From positions 1-64,000 of the forward strand of contig DBGO01000013.1 in NCBI GenBank assembly GCA_002295925.1: a DNA stretch of 64,000 nucleotides. Reading direction: 5' to 3'. The stretch is from Flavobacteriales bacterium UBA852 (lineage in GTDB: Bacteria; Bacteroidota; Bacteroidia; Flavobacteriales_E; Vicingaceae). The position numbers and the translations under genes were made by a program. The notes under the pieces are model-generated. The model ran no database searches and had not been told where the DNA came from. It was given only the letters and a program-made list of their open reading frames with translations. This document shows, piece after piece, positions 1-7,887 of this stretch. How positions within the stretch are numbered: position 1 is the stretch's first letter; every line of letters starts with the position of its first letter.

Positions 1-31
1 CCACAAAACCATATACTAAACGTTAGCCACT
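1..31 (+). repeat. Partial attC-like site (right half), upstream edge of cassette array
   Basis: The first 31 bases look like the right half of the sites at 566-700 and 1180-1314. A CCAC tract is followed by a short AT-rich arm containing CATATAC and then CGTTAGCCACT. The ten bases GTTAGCCACT (22-31) are the exact reverse complement of AGTGGCTAAC at 562-571, just after the next gene. They are therefore the start of cassette 1. The left half of the site lies outside the window, which implies that the array continues upstream. Confidence 0.5.
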
Positions 32-39
32 ATTAAAAA

Positions 40-555
40 ATGAAAACCAAAAAGGCCATAAAACTAATTTCAGGTCTGCTGACGGTCTTGATAGTGATAT
101 GGCTTACTTGGACATTTATGAAAAACCCCTATTCGACCAGAAGAGAAGTCGAAAAAATGGATTTATCTGAATCAGAAGTTTCAGACCGTGACAATTATGA
201 CCAACTTGTTCGTCTAGACAAAGAACAAGGAAATGACTTCCTGATTAGTAAAGTGAAATATGCCAAGGTTGTCAAAGAATCCTTTCCTTTCTCCTCAAGA
301 CGACTCGATGCCGTCCAAACAAGATTAATTTTAGAAGTACTCAATGACACAAGTTCGTACAGATGGGGAGAGTTCGGGACACCAACTTACGACCAGACAA
401 TTTTTTATTACGACTCGACTGATAAGATAATCGGATATACCATTATTGACAATATGGGTGAAATCCAAAACTATCCATATCGTTCATTAATGAAATGGGG
501 AATGATGACCGACAAAGGATTCAGTCGACTCATAAAATTGATGAATAGAAAATAA
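40..555 (+). CDS. Cassette-borne hypothetical protein with N-terminal membrane anchor
   Basis: Encodes 171 residues. A basic start (MKTKK) is followed by one hydrophobic segment at about residues 8-26, then a polar domain rich in Asp, Tyr and Arg. This suggests an anchored protein with its bulk outside the cytoplasm, or an uncleaved signal. I recognise no family. The ATG lies 9 bases after the cassette-start sequence GTTAGCCACT, with an A-rich leader, and the stop lies 6 bases before the matching 3' arm, so the gene fills the cassette. It is probably the first of at least two tandem cassettes and is read in the same direction as the next. The function is unknown. Confidence 0.75.
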   Translation: MKTKKAIKLISGLLTVLIVIWLTWTFMKNPYSTRREVEKMDLSESEVSDRDNYDQLVRLDKEQGNDFLISKVKYAKVVKESFPFSSRRLDAVQTRLILEVLNDTSSYRWGEFGTPTYDQTIFYYDSTDKIIGYTIIDNMGEIQNYPYRSLMKWGMMTDKGFSRLIKLMNRK

Positions 556-565
556 AAAAACAGTG

Positions 566-700
566 GCTAACATAGGCTATGCAAAAAATAGTGGTATTTT
601 TCTGTTTTGAAAATTTTTATTACATTTACCAAGCGTTATGTTCCGGTGGAAATCAATCCGGGATTGATTTCCACTACTTTGCATAGCCGTAATCGTTAGC
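566..700 (+). repeat. attC-like recombination site A, between cassettes 1 and 2
   Basis: A 135-bp imperfect palindrome. The outer arms are GCTAAC (566-571) and GTTAGC (695-700). The inner arms, GGCTATGCAAA (575-585) and TTTGCATAGCC (678-688), are perfect 11-mers. Unequal unpaired spacers (3 and 6 bases) separate outer from inner arms, as in integron attC sites. Inside lie a box ATTACATTTACCAAGCGT (619-636) shared with site B, and a 14-bp perfect dyad (646-659/661-674) with a one-base centre. Length and architecture fit attC, but GTTAGCA departs from the GTTRRRY consensus. Confidence 0.65.
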
Positions 701-714
701 ATTAATGGTATAAA

Positions 715-1170
715 ATGAATACGATAAAATACATTACTTTTTTATTTGTCTTGACTTTGGGGTTTTGCAATAATTTAATAGCTCAAAGTAATACGGCATT
801 TGACAGTCTGAAGCAAAAAGAAGTGTATGAAATAATTAACGAACTGAAATCGAACCCCATAAAAGTGAAGGTTCTTAGTACCTGTTCAACCAAACCAGAA
901 TTATGTGGAACTATGGTATTCGGTTCGGTAAGTTTAGTTAAGATATTGGAAGGAAAATATATTGGTGAAAGTATTTACGTTGCCTCAACTTGTTCAAAAA
1001 CAAATTATCAGATAGGCGTAACCTATAAATTAAACGCTTCATTTGGACCAGGATTTAGCGTGAATTTATGTAATGGAAAGACATATAATTCTGATTGGAA
1101 TTACAAATTAGATGAGAATGAACATTTTCTCATTTTTGGTTCGCTGAATTCTATATCGGAATTTGATTAA
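715..1170 (+). CDS. Cassette-borne secreted protein of unknown function
   Basis: Encodes 151 residues. The N-terminus is a Sec signal peptide (hydrophobic stretch at about residues 7-19, followed by LIAQS, a likely cleavage site). The mature part has five or so cysteines, two of them in STCSTK and ASTCSK contexts, and alternating beta-like segments. It loosely recalls small OB/netrin-like secreted domains, but I cannot assign a family. The gene sits inside cassette 2: its ATG is 10 bases after the cassette-start decamer GTTAGCATTA (695-704), and its stop is 5 bases before the complementary decamer TAATGCTAAC (1176-1185). Confidence 0.75.
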   Translation: MNTIKYITFLFVLTLGFCNNLIAQSNTAFDSLKQKEVYEIINELKSNPIKVKVLSTCSTKPELCGTMVFGSVSLVKILEGKYIGESIYVASTCSKTNYQIGVTYKLNASFGPGFSVNLCNGKTYNSDWNYKLDENEHFLIFGSLNSISEFD

Positions 1171-1179
1171 AAAACTAAT

Positions 1180-1314
1180 GCTAACAAAGGCTATACAAAA
1201 TAGATGCTGTTTGGAGTTTTAAATAAAAGTTATTACTTTTATCAAGCGTAGGGTTTACTGTGGAATTTTAACTGCGTGAAAATTCCACAACTTTGTATAG
1301 CCCTGCTCGTTCAC
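1180..1314 (+). repeat. attC-like recombination site B, between cassettes 2 and 3
   Basis: Also 135 bp measured between the outer arms GCTAAC (1180-1185) and GTTCAC (1309-1314). The inner arms, GGCTATACAAA (1189-1199) and TTTGTATAGCC (1292-1302), are perfect complements and differ from site A by one compensated base pair. The box ATTACTTTTATCAAGCGT (1232-1249) matches the site A box at 16 of 18 positions. An internal dyad GTGGAATTTT/AAAATTCCAC (1260-1269/1279-1288) replaces the one in site A with a different sequence but similar shape. The covariation indicates that folded structure is being selected. Confidence 0.65.
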
Positions 1315-1333
1315 ATCACATTATTTTTAAAAA

Positions 1334-1849
1334 ATGGAAAAAGCAAAACATTGTAAAGTCTGTGAAAATTTAGATTTCAACATTCATTGTGGCACCAAAT
1401 GTGGCTTGACCGGTAAAAAACCCGATTTTCAACACAAATGCTCTAAAATTAAATTTGGCAGTGCTCTTGAAAAAGTAATCACGGAGATTGCTGTTGAAAA
1501 CAAACTAATTGATAAAGAAAAAGTAAACTACATTAGTTCTTTCTTCATTTATTTATTCATAAGCATTGGTTTTATTGCCGGCGGAATTCTTCTGACTCAA
1601 AAACTGTTTGGTTATGGATTATTCCACACTGTAACTCTTGTTATTATTGGCATAGGAGCTTTGATTCTACCTAAATCTTTTGGTTATTTATATGCATATA
1701 ACCGGAAAAATAAAGTAGCCAAAAAAAAGCTGAAAGAACTAAAAGAACTTTTAAAGATTTACAGACTTGATTACGAAACAAATATTGATATTGAAAATAT
1801 TCACGGAATTAATGAAGTAAAAGCCCAAGTTAAAGTATTCAGGTCGTAA
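1334..1849 (+). CDS. Cys-rich N-terminal motif plus two-TM protein (cassette 3)
   Basis: Encodes 171 residues. The N-terminus holds a CxxC...C...C...C pattern (HCKVCENLDF, HCGTKCGLTGKKPDF, HKCSKI, about residues 7-36) that looks like a small zinc-ribbon-like module. Two hydrophobic segments follow at about 66-88 and 94-116, then a Lys-rich helical tail. I know similar Cys-rich leaders from small Bacteroidota membrane proteins, but no function. The gene follows a cassette start (GTTCACATCA, 1309-1318). However, the reverse complement expected at its 3' end is absent, so this cassette has lost or never had an intact downstream site. Confidence 0.7.
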   Translation: MEKAKHCKVCENLDFNIHCGTKCGLTGKKPDFQHKCSKIKFGSALEKVITEIAVENKLIDKEKVNYISSFFIYLFISIGFIAGGILLTQKLFGYGLFHTVTLVIIGIGALILPKSFGYLYAYNRKNKVAKKKLKELKELLKIYRLDYETNIDIENIHGINEVKAQVKVFRS

Positions 1850-1963
1850 CAACCATTTTTTCAAACTCTTATCTATTCCGGTGTATCACCTAGGAGCACT
1901 TCTCTCCAGTGATTATTTGCTAATTTAGCAACTAAGCATACAAGAACCATTCTAACTTTATAA

Positions 1964-2572
1964 ATGCTAAAAAAGATTATTTTCAAAAAATATGTAGCCA
2001 ATAATTGGCTCTTTGATTCGTTAGCCATTTTCTTATGCTTATCATATATTAATTTCACAATTACGTCTGATTTATATCCTGCCACTCATTGTATTTTTAT
2101 CTCAATTTGTGCGGCTTTTCTTCTAAAAATCACCAGCTATTATTATAAAAGAAAAAACTTATTAAATAAAATTGAAAAAACAGAATTAATCGCTCCGAAT
2201 GGTTTAAAGGATATTGACTTTTACAAAGAATTAGGACTGCGATTGTTCGCAAAAAACGGGGTTATAGGGATAAAAGAAAAGCTCTTTCCCGCACAAGCAA
2301 TAAAGAAAGATGCGATTGATAAAAACAACGGCTACATTCTTGTTCTAAAAATTAAATGCGACCACTGGAATTGGAAAGGGATTAACTATAAGGTATATTA
2401 TCACATTTTTTATTTGGATGATAAAACATCTTTTGAATTTGCAAACCTTACAACTAATTCGTGGCAAGGTTGGAATGAAAAGAAACTCAATTTTGAGGCA
2501 TTTGTCGAATTAGGAAAACATCTGGCTTCAAGACTTAACTTAAAATATAAAGTTGTTACTAATGATAAATAG
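1964..2572 (+). CDS. Hypothetical two-TM membrane protein
   Basis: Encodes 202 residues. Two hydrophobic segments lie near the N-terminus (about 15-35 and 41-60). They are followed by a soluble, Trp/Lys-rich domain with a repeated aromatic pattern (DHWNWKGINYKVYYHIFYLD), probably beta-sheet-rich and cytoplasmic. No family is recognised. The gene follows cassette 3 after 114 bases of non-coding DNA in which I see no palindromic site. The DUF2200 gene begins 10 bases after its stop, so the two are probably co-transcribed. It is AT-rich like the preceding cassettes and is likely accessory. Confidence 0.65.
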   Translation: MLKKIIFKKYVANNWLFDSLAIFLCLSYINFTITSDLYPATHCIFISICAAFLLKITSYYYKRKNLLNKIEKTELIAPNGLKDIDFYKELGLRLFAKNGVIGIKEKLFPAQAIKKDAIDKNNGYILVLKIKCDHWNWKGINYKVYYHIFYLDDKTSFEFANLTTNSWQGWNEKKLNFEAFVELGKHLASRLNLKYKVVTNDK

Positions 2573-2582
2573 AGGTTTTAAA

Positions 2583-2942
2583 ATGAAAAATTCTGCCAAA
2601 CAAGACGAACTAATAGCAAAAATGACATTTGCATCAATTTATCCGCATTACCTTAAAAAAGTTGAGAAAAAGGGAAGAACCAAAAATGAATTACATCAAG
2701 TAATTGAATGGCTGACAGGTTTTGACGAAAACACATTACAAGAACTGATTGACAAAAATGTAACTTTTGAAGAATTTTTTCAAAAAGCAACTTTAAACCC
2801 AAAAGCAAACCTTATAAAAGGAACTATTTGCGGTCATAAAATCGAAGAGATTGAAAATCCGTTAACAAAAAAAGTTCGATATCTCGACAAGTTAGTCGAT
2901 GAATTGGCAAAAGGAAGAAATTTGGAGAAAATATTACGATAA
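2583..2942 (+). CDS. DUF2200 family protein
   Basis: Encodes 119 residues from the ATG at 2583. The longer frame from 2553 would overlap the previous gene and adds ten residues that the family lacks. The conserved DUF2200 blocks are clear: MTFASIYPHYLKKVEKKGRT, then a helical block with EWLTGF, then FEEFFQKA, NPKANLIKGTICG, IEEIENPLTKKVRYLDKLVD and ELAKGRNLEKILR. Family members are short cytoplasmic proteins of unknown function, often carried in accessory DNA. The full family length is present, so the gene appears intact. Coupling to the preceding membrane protein gene is inferred from the 10-base gap. Confidence 0.85.
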   Translation: MKNSAKQDELIAKMTFASIYPHYLKKVEKKGRTKNELHQVIEWLTGFDENTLQELIDKNVTFEEFFQKATLNPKANLIKGTICGHKIEEIENPLTKKVRYLDKLVDELAKGRNLEKILR

Positions 2943-3026
2943 TAAAGCGTTGTTCCATCCCGGTAAACTCACAAAACGAAGACTAAAACACGTCAAGCTA
3001 TTTTCCAACACTTAAATTTGTTTCAT

Positions 3027-4064
3027 TTATTTTAAAATTTTACTTTCCTGCATTTGCCGAACCATATCTTCAATGGTTTTTTCCAAAGGAGTATATTTCA
3101 ACCCTAATTTTTCCTTGCTTTTTGTATTATTCAATTTGATATCATACCCAACATTTCGGCGAATGAATTTAGGTTTTAAATTAAACATCCATCCTACTAA
3201 ATAAAGCATAAATTTAGGAGATTGCATCAACGGCAATTTATATTTATTCCCGTAAATTGATTTAATTAAACGTGAAAATTCATATACATTCATTGTTCTT
3301 TCAGCTAAAATATGACGCCCTTCTGCTTTTTCGTTCTCCAAAGCCAAAATATGTGCATTTGCCACATCTCTCACATCTACAAATCCAAACATTAAGTTGG
3401 GAGCTCCCATATAATATTTACCTGTAAGCATATCCTTCATAAAATTTAAACTCTCTGAATTTGAACTTATAGTTAAAGAAGGACCTAACACAAAAGAAGG
3501 GTTTATCACAACCAGCTTCCATTGGTTTTGGCTTTCATAAATTTTCCAAGCTTCTTTTTCTGCTAATACTTTTGAATAAGAATAGGGTTGATGAGAAACG
3601 GTACTTGAATAATTAAAATGTTCTTCTGTAAATTCTGAAATACCTAATTCTTTCATGTCGATATTATCACCATGCACAGCCGCCACGCTTGAAGTTAAAA
3701 CCACTTTTTCAACAGTTGATGATTTTGAGGCGGCGCACAATACATTTCGAGTTCCTTTAAGCGCGGGGTCTATTAATTCCTTTTGAGCATCTTTAAAACG
3801 CAAGGTAAAAGGAGACGCCATATGTATTATTGCATCGGAACCTTCTGCCGGTTTGTCAAATGCTCCTTCTGACAGTAAATCGGCTTCCCAAAACTCTAAT
3901 TTTCCATCTGAACTTTTTTCTATATCAATCAGATGTTGATATTTTTGAGTTTTGCTTTTATCTCTTAGGGTAAGTCTTACCGTATAACCTTTTTCCAACA
4001 AATATTTTGTTACCCAAGAACCAATATACCCGGTTCCTCCTGTGATTAAAATTGTTTTATTCAT
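3027..4064 (-). CDS. Extended SDR, dihydroflavonol-4-reductase-like NAD(P)-dependent oxidoreductase
   Basis: Encodes 345 residues, typical for the extended short-chain dehydrogenase family. The glycine motif GGTGYIG (residues 9-15) opens the Rossmann fold. HMASPF is the usual motif after the cofactor site. TSS (124-126) supplies the catalytic Ser, and Y161/K165 in YSYSK form the YxxxK pair. Substrates cannot be read from sequence; homologues reduce aldehydes, ketones or flavonol-like compounds. It starts 49 bases downstream of polA on the same strand and may share its transcript. Its 3' end faces the accessory strip. Confidence 0.88.
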   Translation of the reverse strand: MNKTILITGGTGYIGSWVTKYLLEKGYTVRLTLRDKSKTQKYQHLIDIEKSSDGKLEFWEADLLSEGAFDKPAEGSDAIIHMASPFTLRFKDAQKELIDPALKGTRNVLCAASKSSTVEKVVLTSSVAAVHGDNIDMKELGISEFTEEHFNYSSTVSHQPYSYSKVLAEKEAWKIYESQNQWKLVVINPSFVLGPSLTISSNSESLNFMKDMLTGKYYMGAPNLMFGFVDVRDVANAHILALENEKAEGRHILAERTMNVYEFSRLIKSIYGNKYKLPLMQSPKFMLYLVGWMFNLKPKFIRRNVGYDIKLNNTKSKEKLGLKYTPLEKTIEDMVRQMQESKILK

Positions 4065-4113
4065 AATTTTTTATTTACGTTACTACCTCAAAACTTATTA
4101 ATAAGAAAGAACA

Positions 4114-6897
4114 TTAATGCGCATCAAGCCAATTGTCGGCGGCATTCATATCGGTTACCAAAGGTACTTTAAGCGACACGGCATTTTCCATCTTATCTTT
4201 TACCAATTGTTTTATTTCTTCCAATTCGGGTTTATATACATCCAAAATCAGCTCATCGTGCACTTGTAAAATAAGTTTGGTTTGCCTGTTTTTATTTTCC
4301 AATTCACGGTGAATGTTTATCATGGCAATTTTAATAATATCTGCTGCCGAACCCTGAATAGGCGAATTTACGGCATTGCGTTCGGCATGACCTCGCACAA
4401 CAGCATTGCGCGAATTGATATCGGGCAAATAGCGCCGGCGATGCATTATGGTTTCTACATATCCGTGCTCGCGGGCAAATGCAATGCATTTATTTATATA
4501 CTCCTTTATTTTAGGGTATTTTGTAAAATAATTTTCAATAATTTCTTTGGCTTCCTTTCGGGAAATATCCAAATTTTGGGACAAACCAAAGGCAGAAACG
4601 CCGTATATAATACCAAAATTTACCGTTTTGGCTTTTCGTCGCATTTCTCTGTCCACCTTATCCAATGGCACTTCAAAAACACGGGCTGCCGTAGCGGCAT
4701 GAATATCTTTTCCGGCCAAAAAGTCGGCTATCATATTCTCATCTTCACTTAATGCGGCTATAATGCGCAACTCTATTTGCGAGTAATCCGATGATAATAT
4801 CAAGTAATCTTCATTTCGGGCAACAAAAGCCTTTCTCACCTCCTGACCACGAGGATTACGAATAGGTATGTTTTGCAAATTAGGATTGGTTGAGCTCAAT
4901 CTTCCTGTAGCAGCAACTGTTTGCATATACGTGGTATGAATGCGCCCGGTTTTGGGATTTATCAGCTTGGGCAAAGCATCTACGTAAGTGGTTTTCAGTT
5001 TTTTAAGCGTTCTGTATTCTAAAATTTTAGGAATAATCTCGTGTTTGTCTTTCAGTGAGTTCAACACTTCTTCATTGGTAGAATATTGTCCGGTTTTGGT
5101 TTTTTTGGGGTTCTCTACTATTTTCATCTTGTTAAACAACACATCACCCAATTGTTTTGGCGAATCCAAATTAAATGTTGTGCCGGCCAAAGCATAAATG
5201 TCTTTTTCAAGTTGTTGAATATCCTGTGTTATTTCGTCAGAGATTTGCTGCAATACATTTGTGTCAAGCTTTACGCCTTCCCACTCCATATCTGCCAATA
5301 CTTTTATCAAAGGCACTTCGATGTCGGAAAATAATTTTACCGAGTTTATCTTTTCCAACTCTTCCAACAATGGTTTTTTAAGCCGGAAGGTAACATCTGC
5401 ATCCTCGGCGGCGTAATTGCTAATGGTTTCTTGCGGCACGGAGCGCATCGATTTTTGGTTTTTGCCTTTTTTCCCAATCAACGACTCAATACTAACCGGT
5501 CTGTATCCCAAATACACTTCCGAGAGTTCGTCCATACTGTGCTTTTGCTCGGGATGTGCAAGGTAATGCGCCACCATTGTATCAAAATAAGGCAATTTAA
5601 CGTCAATACCGTAATTTTTAAGCACTTTGATATCATACTTTAAATTTTGCCCTACTTTTTCTATTTTATCATTCTCAAAAAACGGTTTATAATAGTTTAA
5701 GATGTGCAACACTTCCTCTTTGTTTTCGGTAAAAGGAATATAATAAGCTTCGTGCGGTTTAAAACTAAACGACATACCTACCAATTCGGCATCAAGCGCA
5801 TCTACCGAAGTGGTTTCGGTATCAAAACAAACCGATGCTTGTTGCATTAATTGTTCGGCTAATGCCTTGTGTTTTTCATCGGCATCAGTAAAAAAATAGT
5901 TGTGCGGAGTATCGTCAATGGTTTTAAGCTTGGGCAAACCTTCACTTTCCGATGATTCTTCCACTTGCCCGAACAAATCCATTTGTCCCGAAGTATTCTT
6001 TTTGGGCGTGGCCGCAATTTCTTCTCCCAAAAATTGTTTTGCCAAAGTTCTAAACTCTAATTCAGAGAATATCTCAACCAGTTTTTCTTTATCCGGCTCT
6101 TCCAATTTCAACTCTTCCGGATTAAATTCTATCGGCACATTAGTATCTATCGTTGCCAATTTTTTCGACAATAATGCTTGCTCGGCGTATTTCTCCAGAT
6201 TTTCTTTAAGCTTTCCTTTAAGCTCGTGGGTATGCGCAAGCAAGTTTTCAATACTGCCATATTGTTTAATGAGTTTTATTGCTGTTTTTTCGCCTATTCC
6301 GGGTACGCCGGGAATATTATCCACCGCATCACCCCACAATCCTAAAATATCAATGACTTGTTTTGGGTCTTTTATTTGAAAATGTTGGCGAACTTCTTTA
6401 GGCCCCCAAATTTCGGGCTTCTTCCCTCCTTTTGCAGGTTTATACATAAATATATTCTCCGACACCAATTGTGCAAAATCCTTATCCGGAGTCATCATAT
6501 ACGTGATAAAACCATGCTTTTCGGCCTTTTTGGCAATAGTGCCTATAATATCATCGGCTTCATAACCGGGTTTTATCAATATGGGGATGTGAAATGCTTC
6601 TATGATTTTTTTAATCCACGGTATTGCCTTGCGAATATCTTCGGGTGTTTCTTCTCTGTTTGCTTTGTATTCGGCATATTCGGATGCACGAAGGGTTTCT
6701 TCGGGCGAATCAAAAACCACGGCTATATAGTTGGGATGTTCATTTTTTATAATATCGATAAGAACACGAGTAAACCCAAAAGCCGCTGATGTATTTTCTC
6801 CTTTCGAATTATATCTTGGATTGCGAATAAATGCATAATAAGCTCTGTAAATCAAAGCATAAGCATCGAGCAGGAATAATTTTTTATCGTCGTTCAT
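4114..6897 (-). CDS. polA: DNA polymerase I
   Basis: Encodes 927 residues, the normal length for the three-domain enzyme. The N-terminal 5'-3' flap exonuclease covers about 1-300, with LLDAYALIYRAYYAF, EADDIIG and the helix-3-turn-helix NIPGVPGIGEKTA. The 3'-5' proofreading domain (about 340-520) keeps FDTETT and YAAEDADVTF, so its metal ligands are intact. The family A polymerase domain follows, with TGRLSSTNPNLQNIP, DYSQIELR (motif A), RRKAKTVNFGIIYG (motif B, O helix) and QVHDELI (motif C). It fills gaps in lagging-strand synthesis and excision repair. Several long antisense frames over this gene are codon-bias shadows. Confidence 0.98.
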   Translation of the reverse strand: MNDDKKLFLLDAYALIYRAYYAFIRNPRYNSKGENTSAAFGFTRVLIDIIKNEHPNYIAVVFDSPEETLRASEYAEYKANREETPEDIRKAIPWIKKIIEAFHIPILIKPGYEADDIIGTIAKKAEKHGFITYMMTPDKDFAQLVSENIFMYKPAKGGKKPEIWGPKEVRQHFQIKDPKQVIDILGLWGDAVDNIPGVPGIGEKTAIKLIKQYGSIENLLAHTHELKGKLKENLEKYAEQALLSKKLATIDTNVPIEFNPEELKLEEPDKEKLVEIFSELEFRTLAKQFLGEEIAATPKKNTSGQMDLFGQVEESSESEGLPKLKTIDDTPHNYFFTDADEKHKALAEQLMQQASVCFDTETTSVDALDAELVGMSFSFKPHEAYYIPFTENKEEVLHILNYYKPFFENDKIEKVGQNLKYDIKVLKNYGIDVKLPYFDTMVAHYLAHPEQKHSMDELSEVYLGYRPVSIESLIGKKGKNQKSMRSVPQETISNYAAEDADVTFRLKKPLLEELEKINSVKLFSDIEVPLIKVLADMEWEGVKLDTNVLQQISDEITQDIQQLEKDIYALAGTTFNLDSPKQLGDVLFNKMKIVENPKKTKTGQYSTNEEVLNSLKDKHEIIPKILEYRTLKKLKTTYVDALPKLINPKTGRIHTTYMQTVAATGRLSSTNPNLQNIPIRNPRGQEVRKAFVARNEDYLILSSDYSQIELRIIAALSEDENMIADFLAGKDIHAATAARVFEVPLDKVDREMRRKAKTVNFGIIYGVSAFGLSQNLDISRKEAKEIIENYFTKYPKIKEYINKCIAFAREHGYVETIMHRRRYLPDINSRNAVVRGHAERNAVNSPIQGSAADIIKIAMINIHRELENKNRQTKLILQVHDELILDVYKPELEEIKQLVKDKMENAVSLKVPLVTDMNAADNWLDAH

Positions 6898-6988
6898 TGT
6901 TCTAAAAATTAACAGCTTGAAAAATTAGTTTTTTATTCGGAATATCAAAAGAAAAATACAGATTAGTTTAATTGAACTGCTTTAAAAC

Positions 6989-7020
6989 TTGCGTAAAAGC
7001 TTGATTTTTCGTAATTTTGC
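6989..7020 (+). promoter_or_regulatory. Bacteroidota-type promoter for the 7048-11053 operon
   Basis: TAATTTTG (7012-7019) fits the -7 element TAnnTTTG. A TTG at 6989-6991 lies 20 bases upstream, in the -33 position. The predicted transcription start is about 25 bases before the ATG at 7048. Confidence 0.6.
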
Positions 7021-7047
7021 TGTTAATTATAAATATTTAGAGGCGAT

Positions 7048-7878
7048 ATGAGTAAAAAACGAGTTTTAATTATTTCCCAAGAAATTACCCCTTACACAGA
7101 AGAAAACGAAATTTCTAAAATTTCTCGCTACTTACCGCAAGGAATACAAGAAAAAGGAAAAGAAATCAGAATGTTTATGCCACGTTACGGTGTGGTAAAC
7201 GAAAGACGCCACCAATTGCACGAAGTTATTCGTTTAAGCGGTATGAATTTGATAATCAACGACGAAGACCACCCTTTGATAATAAAAGTCGCCTCAATAC
7301 CGCAAGCCCGTATGCAGGTATATTTTATTGATAATGAAGATTATTTTAAACGCAAAGCGGTTCATCATGATAAAGAAACCGGGGAATTTTTTGCCGACAA
7401 TGATGAGCGCGCCATCTTTTTCGGAAAAGGCGTGATAGAAACGGTTAAAAAATTGGGCTGGGCGCCGGATATTATCCATTGCCACGGCTGGATGACAGCA
7501 ATGGTACCAATGTATATCCGCACAGCATACAAAAACGAACCAATTTTTGCCAATTCAAAAATAGTTTTCTCGCTTTACAACAATCCTTTCGACGGAACGT
7601 TAAATAACGAAATGGCCAAAAAAGCAATTATGGATGGCGTTTCGGGCAAAGATGTGGAAAATTTGGCTCAACCAACGTTTGAAAACTTAAACAAAGCAGC
7701 AATGACGTGGTCAGATGCCGTGATTAAAGGAAGCGAAAAACTACCCGAAGGTTTAGAGAAAGCTTTTAACGATTCGGATAAAATGAAATTAGGATATCAT
7801 AACGAAGACAGTTATATTGATGCCTACTCTGATTTTTACGACGAAATTTTGGAAACAAACGAAGTAATGGCTGATTAA
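7048..7878 (+). CDS. Glycogen/starch synthase-like protein, N-terminal GT-B domain only
   Basis: Encodes 276 residues resembling the acceptor-side Rossmann domain of GT5 glycogen synthases: VLIISQEITPY, RMFMPRYG, IIHCHGWMTAM. Full synthases are about 470-550 residues. The C-terminal ADP-glucose domain is missing here, and the donor-binding KTGGL loop near the N-terminus is replaced by EISKISRYLP. Glucan synthesis is therefore unlikely, and a binding or regulatory role is inferred. In my knowledge of Bacteroidota, this short protein is commonly found next to DUF4270 and glmS, as here. The stop is 9 bases before the next gene, implying an operon. Confidence 0.8.
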   Translation: MSKKRVLIISQEITPYTEENEISKISRYLPQGIQEKGKEIRMFMPRYGVVNERRHQLHEVIRLSGMNLIINDEDHPLIIKVASIPQARMQVYFIDNEDYFKRKAVHHDKETGEFFADNDERAIFFGKGVIETVKKLGWAPDIIHCHGWMTAMVPMYIRTAYKNEPIFANSKIVFSLYNNPFDGTLNNEMAKKAIMDGVSGKDVENLAQPTFENLNKAAMTWSDAVIKGSEKLPEGLEKAFNDSDKMKLGYHNEDSYIDAYSDFYDEILETNEVMAD

Positions 7879-7887
7879 CAACTTTTT

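Noticed and set aside
1873..2085. Minus-strand 70-codon frame across the gap before 1964.
   Set aside because: It runs antisense into the start of the gene at 1964 and has no recognisable features.
2553..2582. Earlier start for the DUF2200 gene.
   Set aside because: It overlaps the preceding gene and adds residues the family lacks; the ATG at 2583 fits.
4282..6789. Long plus-strand open frames (up to 159 codons) opposite polA.
   Set aside because: They lie wholly inside a well-conserved polA gene, have no family resemblance and unusual Cys/Phe-rich composition. They are antisense shadows.
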